A stretch of 64,000 nucleotides of DNA from Natrinema saccharevitans (GTDB lineage: Archaea; Halobacteriota; Halobacteria; Halobacteriales; Natrialbaceae). Of this stretch, positions 44,731-54,071 are shown piece by piece. Where the stretch lies: NCBI RefSeq assembly GCF_001953745.1, contig NZ_LWLN01000001.1, positions 1,426,001 to 1,490,000 on the forward strand, written 5' to 3'. The notes below the pieces were generated by a model. That model was given only the letters and a program-made list of their open reading frames with translations. It had not been told where the DNA came from and searched no databases. Made by a program: the position numbers and the translations under genes. Numbering within the stretch: position 1 is the first letter of the stretch; every line of letters starts with the position of its first letter.

Positions 44731-44854
44731 TGCGTCGGTGTTCTTGCGTGACCGTTGAAAACATATCGCTTCGGTGACCGTCCCAGTGACCCCAAACGAG
44801 GCAGTCACGAACTCGGTTCCGTGCGAATCCGTCGAGGGAGCTACCGGGACGCGA

Positions 44855-45100
44855 TTATTTCCACGGCCAGTCCCGTCGCCGCTGCCGTCTCGATCGCTCC
44901 TCGGTTTCCGCCAGAATTCGTTCGATCGCCCAGCCGGCCCACACGAAGACGACCGTGATGAAAACGGCCATCTCGAGTCGGATCACCTCCCCGTATCGGA
45001 CGGCAAGGACGAGGGCCATGATCGCCACCGCGGCGGCGACGACGCCGAAGACGTCGTAGAACGTGTGCGGGTGGCGAACGCTTGGTAATCGAACGTGCAT
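44855..45100 (-). CDS. Small membrane protein near TrkH copy 2 (81 residues)
   Basis: The protein has two helices (YDVFGVVAAAVAIMALVLAVRYG and IRLEMAVFITVVFVWAGWAIERIL, shown from residues ~15-65) and an Arg-rich tail RSRRQRRRDWPWK. It is divergent from TrkH copy 2, with 186 bases between. Function is unknown; its place in the Trk block suggests an accessory role. Confidence 0.6.
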   Translation of the reverse strand: MHVRLPSVRHPHTFYDVFGVVAAAVAIMALVLAVRYGEVIRLEMAVFITVVFVWAGWAIERILAETEERSRRQRRRDWPWK

Positions 45101-45286
45101 AGTACTATCTACGCGCTGTCAGTATATAACCCTACTCACGAAACCGATCGATCCCTCCTTCGGGGCGCCATTTCCGCCGGCCACAATAGTGTCACGGGCG
45201 GAAACCGTCTTACGATGGATTAATGGGACTGAATCGAAATCCGGTAACTACCGTGTCCAGATGCGATTCCGCGAGCGGGGTGTTCC

Positions 45287-46831
45287 ATGCGGCTCCGAAC
45301 TGACTGGCGCGCCAGCGTCGCGCTCGTCGGAACCGTTCTCAAGTATCTCTCCGTTCCGCTGGTGATCCCGCTCGTCGTGGCGCTCATCTATAGCGATCCC
45401 ATCGTCCCGTTCGTCGCGACGATCGCGCTGACGATCGCAGTCGGGGAGGGCCTCGAGCGGCTCAGCCCCGAACCGGACCTGGAGATCCGTGAGGCGATGC
45501 TGTTCGTCGCGATTTCGTGGCTCGCCGTCGCGGTCGTCGGCGCAGTGCCGTACGTGATCGCGGGCTGGGGGACCGAGTCGACGCTCGCCCATCCCGTCAA
45601 CGCCCTGTTCGAGTCGATGTCCGGGTTCACGACGACCGGAGCAACCGTCCTGGGCGAGATTTCGCTCGAGCGCCACTCCCACGCGATCATGATGTGGCGA
45701 CAGCTCACCCAGTGGCTCGGCGGGATGGGGATCATCGTATTGATGGTTGCAATCTTGCCGGAAATCGCCGTCAGTGGTGCCCAACTCGTCGAATCCGAAG
45801 CCCCGGGTCCCGAGCTACAGAAGCTCACGCCGCGGATCGCGGAGACCGCTCGCATCCTCTGGCTGGTCTACTTCGCCTTTACTGTCGTCTATATCGCCAT
45901 TCTCTACGGCCTGCACCTCGCGGGAGCGGCACCCAACATGGGGCTGTACAACGCCATCGCCCACGGGTTCACGACGCTCCCGACCGGCGGGTTCTCGCCG
46001 GAAGCCGACAGCGTCGCGGCCTTCTCGGCGGCCGTACAGTGGACCGCCGTTCCGTTTATGATCATCGCCGGGACCAACTTCGCGCTGTTCTGGCACGTCT
46101 TCAGCGGGGAGGGCCACCGCTTCGTCCGCAACTCCGAGTTCCGCGCCTACATCACCGCAATCGCCGGACTCACCGCACTCCTGGCCGGGATGCTCTACGT
46201 CGGCACCGCGCCCGCGCTGGCGGAACTCGGCGGTGTGACCGAAGGCGTATTCGAGAACTCGCTGCGACAGAGTGCATTCCAGATCGCGTCCCTGCTGACC
46301 TCGACGGGGTACGCGACCAGCGACTTCGTCGACTGGAGTTCGACGGGCAAGATCGTCCTCCTGTTCGCGATGCTCGTGGGCGGCTGTGCCGGCTCGACGG
46401 GCGGCGGCGTCAAGGTCGTCCGGTGGCTAATCGTCTTCAAAGTTCTTCGGCGAGAGCTGGTTACCGCGTCTCATCCCGAAGTCGTCCGTCCGATCCGGCT
46501 CGGCGGCAACGTCGTCGATGAAGACGCCATCCGTGGCGTCCTCGGCTTTACCTTCATGTACCTCGTCATCTTCGCCGGCGCAACCTTGCTGATCGCCCTG
46601 GACGTCAGTCGGGCCGACGCGATCGCGAACTTCTCCCCGCTCGAGGCCTTCAGCGCGAGCCTCGCGACGATCGGGAACATCGGACCCGGCTTCGGCCACC
46701 TTGGACCGTTCGGTAGCTATCTGGACTTTCCGATCCCGTCGAAACTCCTAATGATCTTCCTGATGTGGATCGGCCGCCTCGAGATCATTCCGGTACTCGT
46801 CCTCTTCACCGGCGGGTTCTGGACCCGCTGA
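45287..46831 (+). CDS. trkH: TrkH potassium uptake channel subunit, copy 2
   Basis: This 514-residue protein has the four filter segments SMSGFTTTGATVL, TLPTGGFSPEADS, ASLLTSTGYATSDF and ATIGNIGPGFGHL, and the conserved GCAGSTGGGVKVVRWL. The filters differ from copy 1, so the two channels may differ in cation selectivity or coupling. It is on its own promoter (AT-rich stretch near 45215-45225) and no TrkA lies next to it on this strand. The double TrkA at 40677 is a possible partner. Confidence 0.92.
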   Translation: MRLRTDWRASVALVGTVLKYLSVPLVIPLVVALIYSDPIVPFVATIALTIAVGEGLERLSPEPDLEIREAMLFVAISWLAVAVVGAVPYVIAGWGTESTLAHPVNALFESMSGFTTTGATVLGEISLERHSHAIMMWRQLTQWLGGMGIIVLMVAILPEIAVSGAQLVESEAPGPELQKLTPRIAETARILWLVYFAFTVVYIAILYGLHLAGAAPNMGLYNAIAHGFTTLPTGGFSPEADSVAAFSAAVQWTAVPFMIIAGTNFALFWHVFSGEGHRFVRNSEFRAYITAIAGLTALLAGMLYVGTAPALAELGGVTEGVFENSLRQSAFQIASLLTSTGYATSDFVDWSSTGKIVLLFAMLVGGCAGSTGGGVKVVRWLIVFKVLRRELVTASHPEVVRPIRLGGNVVDEDAIRGVLGFTFMYLVIFAGATLLIALDVSRADAIANFSPLEAFSASLATIGNIGPGFGHLGPFGSYLDFPIPSKLLMIFLMWIGRLEIIPVLVLFTGGFWTR

Positions 46832-46951
46832 ACGGATCAGTACATCTCCGATTCGGTTGATCCCGCTCCCCGCGTTCGTAGGACTCTCGCCGACGCCGGC
46901 GCACCCGGTGCAGGTCATGGGCGCGCTGGGACCCAGCGACAGCGGCCCGTC

Positions 46952-47686
46952 TCAGTCGATTGTCGTTCCCGGGTTCTCGCCGTCGAGAAACGACGCGAGA
47001 GACGCGAGCCCGAAGATCGACGCCTCGGCCTCGAGCTCGAGCAGCGTCCGCACCTTGCCGGCCATGCCGCCGGTCACGTCGGTCGCGTCGCTGGCTCCGA
47101 GGACCGCGGCGACGGTATCGAAGTCGTCGATTCGGTCGATGACCGCGTCCTCGTCGTCCAGTACGCCGGGCACCGTCGAGCAGAGCCCGACCCGATCGGC
47201 CTCGAGGGAACGGGCCAGCGCCGCGACGAGTTCGTCGCCGCTGACGACGGTCGCGCCCGCGCCGGCGTGGGCGATCATATCGCCGTGTAACACCGGGACG
47301 AATCCCTCCGCGAGCATCGTCTCGACCTGTCCGGTCGGCAGATGGAGGTCCCCCTCACCGTCGCGGTGGCCCGCCGAGAAGGGATGGACCGGTACCGCCT
47401 CGACGTCGCGCTCGAGCAATCGACCGAGGACGAACTGGTTCAGGGTCTTCATCGCGCCGTGAACGTCGAGCGCCGCGCTCGCGTCGCGGGTCCCCGCCGT
47501 CGTGGTGACGCCGTGTTCGCTGGCGTTGTGGTGGCCGAAACTGCCGCCGCCGTGGACGACGACGAGGTCCTCGCGGCCCTCGAGCGCCGCGATCGCGTCC
47601 GCCGCCCGCTCGAGGGCTTCGCCGTCGAGGGTCTCCGGTCGGTCCTTCTCGGTGATGACGCTGCCGCCGAGTTTCAGGACGATCAT
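46952..47686 (-). CDS. ipk: Isopentenyl phosphate kinase
   Basis: This 244-residue amino-acid-kinase-fold protein begins IVLKLGGSVITEKDRPETLD, with the Lys and Gly loop for ATP. VHGGGSFGHHNASEHG carries the catalytic His and substrate-binding Gly loop typical of IPK. GMAGKVRTLLEL follows. It phosphorylates isopentenyl phosphate to IPP in the archaeal mevalonate pathway. It overlaps the mvk stop by four bases. The convergent TrkH copy 2 ends 120 bases away. Confidence 0.95.
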   Translation of the reverse strand: MIVLKLGGSVITEKDRPETLDGEALERAADAIAALEGREDLVVVHGGGSFGHHNASEHGVTTTAGTRDASAALDVHGAMKTLNQFVLGRLLERDVEAVPVHPFSAGHRDGEGDLHLPTGQVETMLAEGFVPVLHGDMIAHAGAGATVVSGDELVAALARSLEADRVGLCSTVPGVLDDEDAVIDRIDDFDTVAAVLGASDATDVTGGMAGKVRTLLELEAEASIFGLASLASFLDGENPGTTID

Positions 47687-48669
47687 TCGACTCGCTTCAC
47701 CCCGGTTTCGGCCAGTTCGGCGCGGAAGGCGTCCTCACAGCCCGGCGTGAACGAGAGGGCGGTCTCGGTCTCCTCGGTGGGATCGAGCGCGACGATACAG
47801 CCCCCGCCGCCGGCACCGGTTAGCTTCGCGCCGTGCGCGCCCGCGTCCCGGGCCGCCCAGACCATCGTGTCCAGCGAGCGCGAGGAGACCCCAAGCGCCG
47901 AGAGCAGCCCGTGGTTGAAGTCCATCAGCCGACCGATCTCCTCGACGTCGCCGTCGGCGAGGGCGTCCTCGCCGTTTCGGACCACGTCGCCGATGGCCTC
48001 GACGGTGTGGGCCGCGAAGTCGTACTCCTCGCGGAGGTCGCGAACGCCCGCGACCAGCTGGCCGGTCTCGCCCGCGCCGCCGTCGAACCCGATCACGATC
48101 GGGAGTTCCGGCGCTTCGAGCGAGCGACAGTCGTCGCCCTCGACCCGGACCGCGCCGCCGGTCGCCGAGCAGAACGTGTCGGCGCGGGAGGCCTGACCGT
48201 CCTGGACCTGCGATTCCGTTCGATAGGCCCGCTCGGCGAGTTCGTCGCGATCCAAGGCGACGCCGAGTTCTCGAGTGGCCGCGTCGATCGCCGCGACCAC
48301 GACGGCCGCCGAGGAGCCGAGTCCCGCACCCAGCGGGATGTCGCTCTCGATGGTCACGTCGAAGCCGGCCCCCTCGGCACCGGTGACCTCGCGGACCTGC
48401 TCGATCGCGCCGTCGACGTACTGGGTCGCCGCCGTCACCAGCGATTCGGGGACGTCGACGTCGGGACGGGCGTCGGCCGTCGCCCCGTACTCGACGGTGA
48501 AGCCGTTCAGGCTCAGATCCTCCGCGTTGACCCGGAGTCGCCCGTCGTCCCGTTGCCGGACCTCGACGCGGGCCCGCCGCTCGATCGCACACGGGACGGC
48601 GGGCTCGCCGTACACCACCGCGTGCTCCCCGAAGAGGTACACCTTGCCGGGGGCGCTCGAGAGTGTCAT
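47683..48669 (-). CDS. mvk: Mevalonate kinase
   Basis: This 328-residue GHMP kinase has GKVYLFGEHAVVYGEPAV near residues 8-25, the ATP loop PLGAGLGSSAAVVVA, and the third motif KLTGAGGGGCIVAL. It makes mevalonate 5-phosphate. The minus-strand box AGCTATTACT (48693-48702) lies about 29 bases before the ATG, so it is leaderless. It is followed directly by ipk. Confidence 0.95.
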   Translation of the reverse strand: MTLSSAPGKVYLFGEHAVVYGEPAVPCAIERRARVEVRQRDDGRLRVNAEDLSLNGFTVEYGATADARPDVDVPESLVTAATQYVDGAIEQVREVTGAEGAGFDVTIESDIPLGAGLGSSAAVVVAAIDAATRELGVALDRDELAERAYRTESQVQDGQASRADTFCSATGGAVRVEGDDCRSLEAPELPIVIGFDGGAGETGQLVAGVRDLREEYDFAAHTVEAIGDVVRNGEDALADGDVEEIGRLMDFNHGLLSALGVSSRSLDTMVWAARDAGAHGAKLTGAGGGGCIVALDPTEETETALSFTPGCEDAFRAELAETGVKRVE

Positions 48670-48692
48670 GGCCGGCCGTTCGTCCGAGGGGG

Positions 48693-48740
48693 AGTAATAG
48701 CTGTCTGTGTCGCTGCCGCCGCGCTGTAGTCGGACTTATG
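48693..48740. promoter_or_regulatory. Divergent leaderless promoters of mvk and the ThiR-like gene
   Basis: AGCTATTACT on the minus strand (48693-48702) serves mvk, and ACTTATG on the plus strand (48734-48740) serves the ThiR-like gene, 28 bases before its ATG at 48765. The two start sites lie less than 100 bases apart. Confidence 0.5.
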
Positions 48741-48764
48741 TCGGTGCGTCCGCTGATCGCTCGT

Positions 48765-49712
48765 ATGTCGCTGGTCTTGCCGAGCGAACTCGTCGTCGAC
48801 CGGTTCCTGCCGACGGTTCGGGCGATGCTGGCCGCCCGACTCGCGGATCGGGGGCTGACCCAGCGGGAGATCGCCGCCGAACTCGGCGTCACGCAGGCCG
48901 CAGTCAGCAAGTACGTCGCCGGCGAGGGCGGCGGTGACGACCGCTTTCGCGACGACCCCGAGACGGTCGCGACCGTCGACCGGATCGCGGACGGGCTCGC
49001 CGGCGGCGAGATGGACGGCTACGACGCACTCTCCGAACTGCTCTCGCTCGTTCGCAGCCTCGAGGATCGGGGGCCGATCTGCGAACTCCACGAGGAGGAG
49101 ATGCCCGCGTTACGGGGACTCGGCTGTGACCTCTGTGTCCGGGGACTCGATCCCGACGTGCGCGCCGAGCGGGACGTCCTCGCGAACGTCCGGACGGCCG
49201 CGCGGACGCTCGCGTCGGTCCCCGGGATGGCCGACGCCGTCCCGAACGTCGGCACCAACGTCGGCATGTCGCTGCCCGATCCCGCCGACGAGACCGACGT
49301 CGCCGCCGTCCCCGGCCGGATCTACGCCATGGGCGGCCGGATCGAGATCCCCGCCAACCCCGAGTTCGGCGCGTCGAAACACGTCTCGACGGCCGTCCTC
49401 GCCGCCAACGACGCCGACCCGGACGTCCGGGCCGCCGTCAACGTCGCTACCGATGACGCCCTGCTCGCCGCAGCCCGGGAGCGGGGGATCGACCCCCTCG
49501 AGTTCGACGCCGACTACGAGGACCGCGGCGAACATCTCGGAGACCGGTTCGCGAACCGCGGTGCCGTCCCCGCAGTCGCCTACCATCGGGGTGCGTTCGG
49601 GATCGAACCAGTGACCTACGTCTTCGGGGCGACGGCCGTCGAGACCGCCGAACTGGTCGGGGAGTTGCTCGCGGCCCGGTCCGCGTCGGCGGCCGCCGAT
49701 AGTAACGACTGA
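48765..49712 (+). CDS. ThiR-like regulator: HTH plus ThiN domain
   Basis: The ATG at 48765 gives 315 residues. Residues ~18-50 are an HTH (RLADRGLTQREIAAELGVTQAAVSKYVAG). A zinc-like pair sits in CELHEEEMPALRGLGCDLC. The rest (about 125-305) is a ThiN/thiamine-phosphate synthase-like domain with PNVGTNVGMSLP and AVAYHRGAFGIEPVTYVFG. In archaea such fusions (ThiR) repress thiamine genes when thiamine phosphate is bound. No thiamine gene lies nearby. The last residues and stop lie inside palindromic repeat copy C. Confidence 0.85.
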   Translation: MSLVLPSELVVDRFLPTVRAMLAARLADRGLTQREIAAELGVTQAAVSKYVAGEGGGDDRFRDDPETVATVDRIADGLAGGEMDGYDALSELLSLVRSLEDRGPICELHEEEMPALRGLGCDLCVRGLDPDVRAERDVLANVRTAARTLASVPGMADAVPNVGTNVGMSLPDPADETDVAAVPGRIYAMGGRIEIPANPEFGASKHVSTAVLAANDADPDVRAAVNVATDDALLAAARERGIDPLEFDADYEDRGEHLGDRFANRGAVPAVAYHRGAFGIEPVTYVFGATAVETAELVGELLAARSASAAADSND

Positions 49713-49781
49713 CCGTCATTGCAACCCGATCGTGCGACGACGTCGCGATCAGTGCGTGAACCGTCTCAGTGGCTCCGATAG
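49697..49781. repeat. Palindromic repeat, copy C (85 bp, diverged)
   Basis: Aligned to copy A, the left arm matches at 18 of 24 positions and the right part is clearly homologous (GCGATCAGTGCGTGAACCG against GCGATCAGTGTGTGAATCG). Both convergent flanking genes end inside it: the ThiR-like stop at 49710-49712 and the HTH gene stop at 49766-49768. Confidence 0.75.
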
Positions 49782-50194
49782 CCGCTGGGTTCGCTTCCCC
49801 GATCCCCGCCCCGCCGCTCGCGTTCGAGCGTTCGACAGCCCAGGACCAGCCGGTCCGGTAACGCCTCCACGTTCGCGTACAGGCTCTGCAGGACGAGCCC
49901 GGCGTCCTCGAAATTACAGCCGCGGTAGGCGCGCAACGGTTCTCCCTCCCACTCGACGATCCGTTCGCGCTCGAGCAGCGGGAGGTGATGGTGTCGCAAC
50001 CGGAGCCGTACCTGCTCGAGATCCGTCTCGACGCTCGGGTTCGCCGCGACTTCCGGTAACGGAACCGACTCGCCGGTTGGCGCGTCCAACAGCGCGTCGA
50101 TGATCTGTCGTCGGGGCTCCGCAGCGAGTACCTCGAAGATTCGGTCCCACCGGTCGACGCCGTCTACCGCCTCGTTGGACACTGGTTCGGACAT
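49766..50194 (-). CDS. DUF7344-like winged-helix protein
   Basis: The ATG at 50194 gives 142 residues; TAAACC (minus strand GGTTTAGTG, 50218-50226) about 28 bases upstream supports it. The HTH reads RIFEVLAAEPRRQIIDALLDA then LRLRHHHLPLLERERIVEWEG, the same pattern as the gene at 25068. A C-terminal helix (LVLQSLYANVEALPDRLVL) may dimerise. It is probably a DNA-binding regulator with unknown targets. Its last five residues and stop come from repeat copy C. Confidence 0.7.
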   Translation of the reverse strand: MSEPVSNEAVDGVDRWDRIFEVLAAEPRRQIIDALLDAPTGESVPLPEVAANPSVETDLEQVRLRLRHHHLPLLERERIVEWEGEPLRAYRGCNFEDAGLVLQSLYANVEALPDRLVLGCRTLERERRGGDRGSEPSGYRSH

Positions 50195-50206
50195 GGTCGC
50201 GGACAC

Positions 50207-50353
50207 GGCGACGTGCCCACTAAACCTTGTGGCGAGTTTCCACGTCTGTATTTAGGGATCGCCCGCCGCCGGCCAACACGCGATCCGACCGCCCCAGTGC
50301 GGCCGCTGATCGACGCGAGCGATCGGAAAACGAACAGTGTCGAAATCGCCGAA
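50207..50353. other. Gap downstream of rps2
   Basis: Apart from the promoter of the HTH gene I see nothing in this 147-base gap. No clear poly-T terminator follows rps2. Confidence 0.3.
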
Positions 50354-51160
50354 TCAGACGCCGCTTTCGAAGTCCTCGAGCGAGTACGACGGCTCGGCAC
50401 CGCGTCGATCGAGCACCTCGTTGGCGAGCAGCCAGTAGACGACCGAGAGGGCCTTGCGCCCCTTGTTGTTCGTCGGGACGACCAGGTCGACGTTACTAAC
50501 CTGATTGTTCGAGTCACACATCGCGATGACCGGGATGCCGACCGTGATGGCCTCCTTGACGGCCTGGGCGTCGCCGATCGGGTCGGTGACGACCAGCACG
50601 TCCGGCTCGATGTAGCCGTCGTACTTGGGGTTGGTCAGCGTGCCCGGGATGAAGCGGCCGGTGCGGGCGCGTGCGCCCACGGCCTCGGCGAACTTCTCCG
50701 CCGGGAAGCGACCGTACTGACGGCTCGAGGTGACCAGAATCTGTTCTGGGTCGTAGTTCGCGAGGAAGTCCGCGGCCGTGCGGATGCGGCCGTCGGTCTT
50801 CGAGATGTCCAGCACGTAGAGGCCGTCGGTTCGGACGCGGTGGATAAACCGGTCCATGTCCTCGGTCTTCTGCTGGGTCCCGATGTGGACCCCCGCGCCG
50901 AGGTAGTCCTCGACGGGGATCAGCAGGTCCGCCTCCTCGTCGGACATGACGTCGTCGTCGAGGGTCGGCCCGGCGTCCTCCTCGGCGTCGTCGTCGGCTT
51001 TGTCGGCGTCGGCCGCGGGCGTTCCCTCGGCGTCGGCGGGCTGTTCGTCTACTGGCTCGACGTCCTCCTCGGCGGCGGGGCCAGCCCCTTCGGCTGGCTC
51101 CTCGTCGATGTCCTCCTCGGCGGCGTCGAGCCCTTCTTGGGTTGCGTCGTTTTCTGTCAT
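50354..51160 (-). CDS. rps2: Ribosomal protein uS2 with acidic N-terminal extension
   Basis: The ATG at 51160 overlaps the enolase stop by four bases. Of 268 residues, the first ~70 are nearly all Asp, Glu, Ala and Pro (for example [19 protein letters not shown]). The uS2 core starts at [20 protein letters not shown] and includes [19 protein letters not shown] and [20 protein letters not shown]. Acidic extensions of S2 are common in Halobacteria. It is the last gene of the long ribosomal/RNA polymerase run. Confidence 0.96.
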   Translation of the reverse strand: MTENDATQEGLDAAEEDIDEEPAEGAGPAAEEDVEPVDEQPADAEGTPAADADKADDDAEEDAGPTLDDDVMSDEEADLLIPVEDYLGAGVHIGTQQKTEDMDRFIHRVRTDGLYVLDISKTDGRIRTAADFLANYDPEQILVTSSRQYGRFPAEKFAEAVGARARTGRFIPGTLTNPKYDGYIEPDVLVVTDPIGDAQAVKEAITVGIPVIAMCDSNNQVSNVDLVVPTNNKGRKALSVVYWLLANEVLDRRGAEPSYSLEDFESGV

Positions 51161-52362
51161 GTCGCGTCGTCTGCGATTCGAATGAGCTCGTTGAGCTTCG
51201 CGGTTCGCTCGCCGCCGACCGCGCCCGTCTTGATGTAGGGGGCGTCGGTCGCGACGGCGAGGTGTGCGATCGTCGCGTCTTCGGTCTCGCCCGACCGGTG
51301 GGAGACGACCGAGTCGTAGCCGTTCCGTCTCGCGAGTTCGATCGCGTCGACGGCGTCGGACAGCGTCCCGATCTGGTTCGGCTTGATCAGAATGCTGTTT
51401 GCCGCGCCGCGATCGATGCCCTCGACGAGCCGATCGGTGTTGGTGACGAACAGGTCGTCGCCACAGATCAGCGTCTGGTCGCCGACCTCGTCGGTGAGGT
51501 CGGCGAAGGCGTCGTAGTCGTCCTCGTCGAGCGGATCCTCGACGTAGACGAGGTCGTACTCCTCGACCAGATCGGCGATGTAGGCGATCTGTTCCTCGGT
51601 GTCGCGGCTCCGGTCGCTGTACTCGTAGGTACCCGAATCGGCGTCGTACAGCTCCGCGCCGGCGACGTCGAGCCCGAAGCCGACGTTGAAGCCAACCTCG
51701 TCTTGAACTCGGGAGACCGCCTCGGCGACGATTTCGAACGCCTCGCCGTCGTCGATCGACGGAGCCCACGCGCCCTCGTCGCCTTTCCCGCAGGCGATGT
51801 CGCGTTCCTCGAGCAGGTCGGCGACGGTTCCGTGGACGGCAGCGTTGGCGAAGACGGCGTCGGCGACGCTCGGCGCGCCGACGGGCGCGGCGAGGAACTC
51901 CTGAATGTCGGTCGCGTCGGCGGCGTGTTCGCCGCCGCCGACGACGTTCCCGAGCGGGATCGGGAAGTTGTCGCCGCGGAACGTCCCGCCCAGATGCTGG
52001 AACAGCGGCGCACCCAGAACGTCGGCACCGGCCTTGGCGGCGGCCATCGAGATCGCGACCGCGCTGTTGGCACCGATCTCGGAGAAGTCGTCGGTCCCGT
52101 CGGCGGCGCGCAAGGCGGCGTCGACGTCGCGTTGGTTACCCGCGTAGACCTCGCCGACCAGTCGGGGAACGGCGTGTTCCCGCGCCGCGGCGATCGCTTC
52201 GCCGGCCGGCCGTTCGACGGCCTCGTACTCGCCGGTACTGGCACCGCTGGGTGCCGCGGCGCGGCCGAAGCCGCCGCTTTCGGTCAGGACGTCGGCCTCG
52301 ACCGTCGGGTTCCCCCGCGAGTCGAGAACTCGACGCAGCCGGACGTCGGTGATCAGCGTCAT
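51157..52362 (-). CDS. eno: Enolase
   Basis: This 401-residue protein has the enolase layout: [12 protein letters not shown] near 15, [11 protein letters not shown] for the active-site loop, and the C-terminal [20 protein letters not shown] and [17 protein letters not shown] with metal and catalytic residues. It converts 2-phosphoglycerate to PEP. It overlaps rpoK and rps2 by four bases at both ends, so the genes are tightly coupled. Confidence 0.97.
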   Translation of the reverse strand: MTLITDVRLRRVLDSRGNPTVEADVLTESGGFGRAAAPSGASTGEYEAVERPAGEAIAAAREHAVPRLVGEVYAGNQRDVDAALRAADGTDDFSEIGANSAVAISMAAAKAGADVLGAPLFQHLGGTFRGDNFPIPLGNVVGGGEHAADATDIQEFLAAPVGAPSVADAVFANAAVHGTVADLLEERDIACGKGDEGAWAPSIDDGEAFEIVAEAVSRVQDEVGFNVGFGLDVAGAELYDADSGTYEYSDRSRDTEEQIAYIADLVEEYDLVYVEDPLDEDDYDAFADLTDEVGDQTLICGDDLFVTNTDRLVEGIDRGAANSILIKPNQIGTLSDAVDAIELARRNGYDSVVSHRSGETEDATIAHLAVATDAPYIKTGAVGGERTAKLNELIRIADDAT

Positions 52363-52541
52363 TTCCGGTCGTACCCCCGCTTGACGGTAAAGGGCAACAC
52401 GCCGGCGTCGTACTCCTCGGCGGCGATGAGGATCGGCTGGGTCTGGTCCGTCTCGATCAACACCGGCGCGCCGTAGGAGACCTGCAGCGCTCGCGCGCCG
52501 AGGATGCGTGCCTTCTCGTAGCGGTTGTGTTGTTGTTGCAT
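52359..52541 (-). CDS. rpoK: RNA polymerase subunit Rpo6 (K)
   Basis: This 60-residue protein has the RpoK/omega core: [24 protein letters not shown] and then [16 protein letters not shown]. It aids assembly of the polymerase clamp. It sits three bases after rpoN and overlaps eno. Confidence 0.96.
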   Translation of the reverse strand: MQQQHNRYEKARILGARALQVSYGAPVLIETDQTQPILIAAEEYDAGVLPFTVKRGYDRK

Positions 52542-52544
52542 GGG

Positions 52545-52739
52545 TTACTGGTACGGGGAGACGACGTCGACGAGATCCTCGTGACTGACGAGCATGCGCC
52601 GACAGCAGTAGCGGTCGACGCCGAGTTCGTCGAGGACCTTTTCGGGGTCCTCGTCGCCCTCGTTGGCCCGCTCGTCGAACTCCTCCCAGTGTTCGCCGAC
52701 GACGTTACCACAGGTGAAACACCGGACCGGTACCATCAT
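52545..52739 (-). CDS. rpoN: RNA polymerase subunit Rpo10 (N)
   Basis: This 64-residue protein has the zinc-bundle residues CFTCG and YCCRRM that define Rpo10/RpoN. The start is the first or second Met (MMVPVRCF). It lies between rps9 and rpoK. Confidence 0.97.
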   Translation of the reverse strand: MMVPVRCFTCGNVVGEHWEEFDERANEGDEDPEKVLDELGVDRYCCRRMLVSHEDLVDVVSPYQ

Positions 52740-52751
52740 GATTGGATCACC

Positions 52752-53150
52752 TCAGCGGTAGGACTTCTGGTAGCGCGCCCGAGCGCCCGGGCCGCCCCAC
52801 TTTTTCGGTTCGGACTGGCGAACGTCGTTGACCAGCAGCGAACGATCGAACTCCATGAACGCGTCGCGGAGTTCGGCGTCGTTGGTGTGCTGGACGATCC
52901 CGCGTGCGATGGCGGTGCGGACGGCGTCTGCCTGGCCGCTGATGCCACCGCCTTCGACGCGGACGTCGATGTCCATCTCGCCGCGGAGGTCCTCGCCGAC
53001 GATGCGGAACGGCTCGAGCATCTTGAGCCGGGACGTCTCCGGTTCGACCAGTTCGACCGGCTGGGAATTGATTCGAACGCGACCCTCGCCTTCGCGCACC
53101 GTGGCGCGAGCGACGGCCGTCTTTTTCTTGCCACTCGTGTTGGTTACCAT
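52752..53150 (-). CDS. rps9: Ribosomal protein uS9
   Basis: This 132-residue protein has [22 protein letters not shown] at its start and ends in [16 protein letters not shown], the conserved basic tail that reaches the P-site tRNA. It overlaps the rpl13 stop by seven bases. Confidence 0.97.
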   Translation of the reverse strand: MVTNTSGKKKTAVARATVREGEGRVRINSQPVELVEPETSRLKMLEPFRIVGEDLRGEMDIDVRVEGGGISGQADAVRTAIARGIVQHTNDAELRDAFMEFDRSLLVNDVRQSEPKKWGGPGARARYQKSYR

Positions 53151-53593
53151 GTGACGTTAGCACCTAACTGTTCGGACACTTCGTGCAGGTGGACGAAGCG
53201 GATGTTCGACAGTCGATCCAGCGACGTTCCCTCGAGAACCGTCGACTCGTGGTCGTCGTCGCCCTCGTAAGGGTTGCCGACGTAGACGCGGACGCTGTCG
53301 AGTGCTTCGCGACCGCGGGGCTTTTTGTACGGCAGCATCCCGCGAACGGAGCGCTTGAAGATGGTGTCCGGTCGCTTGGGATAGTACGGTCCGCGGTCCG
53401 ACCCCATCTGCAGTCGCGTGCGGTACGTCTCGAAGATGTCTTCCTTGTCGCCGGTGATGACGGCGTCCTCGGCGTTGACGATCGCGACGCGTTCGCCGTC
53501 CAGCGCGCGCTGGGCGACCTCGCTTGCGACGCGACCGAGGATGCAGTCACGGGCGTCGACGACGGTGTCGGCGTCGAACTCTGCGAGACTCAT
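53144..53593 (-). CDS. rpl13: Ribosomal protein uL13
   Basis: This 149-residue protein contains [21 protein letters not shown] and then [20 protein letters not shown], both typical of archaeal uL13. It overlaps rpl18e by four bases and rps9 by seven. Confidence 0.97.
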   Translation of the reverse strand: MSLAEFDADTVVDARDCILGRVASEVAQRALDGERVAIVNAEDAVITGDKEDIFETYRTRLQMGSDRGPYYPKRPDTIFKRSVRGMLPYKKPRGREALDSVRVYVGNPYEGDDDHESTVLEGTSLDRLSNIRFVHLHEVSEQLGANVTW

Positions 53594-53943
53594 CGAATCA
53601 CCCGGACGTCGGAGCCTTCGGGGTTTGCTTCGAGCGCTTGCTCGAGCGGTACGGATTCACCGACCTGGTCGATCTTCGTCTCGGCGGACGAGGAGAAATC
53701 GACTGCAGCGACGGTGACGTTCTTTTGTAGTGCGCCCGATCCCAGCACTTTGCCGGGAACGACGACTGTCTCTTCTTCGCGTGCGTATCGCTCGATGCGG
53801 CCCAGGTTCACCTCAGCGTGGGTGCGCCGGGGCTTTTCGAGTCGATCCGCGACGTCTCGCCAGACGTCGGCGTCCCGCTCTCGGGACGTCGACTTCAGCT
53901 CGGCGATGAGATCGTTGAGCCTCGGATTGGTTTTGCTACTCAT
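53590..53943 (-). CDS. rpl18e: Ribosomal protein eL18
   Basis: The ATG at 53943 gives 117 residues. It begins [20 protein letters not shown] and has [19 protein letters not shown]. It starts 128 bases after the tRNA-Leu gene, and overlaps rpl13. Confidence 0.96.
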   Translation of the reverse strand: MSSKTNPRLNDLIAELKSTSRERDADVWRDVADRLEKPRRTHAEVNLGRIERYAREEETVVVPGKVLGSGALQKNVTVAAVDFSSSAETKIDQVGESVPLEQALEANPEGSDVRVIR

Positions 53944-54071
53944 TGTATCCTCCAAATGCGGTCGTCTCGGCGAGGCGAGGAAGCGTCTCGCCGATGGTGG
54001 AATCGGTTCGCTGCCGGCCGACGACGCGCCGATCGCCGCTGATCGGTGTCGGTCGGCGGTGAAGAAGTGGA

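Noticed and set aside
50354-51769. Enolase-rps2 fusion from the long frame
   Set aside because: The upstream part is a shadow of eno; the ATGA overlap at 51157-51160 gives the proper rps2 start.
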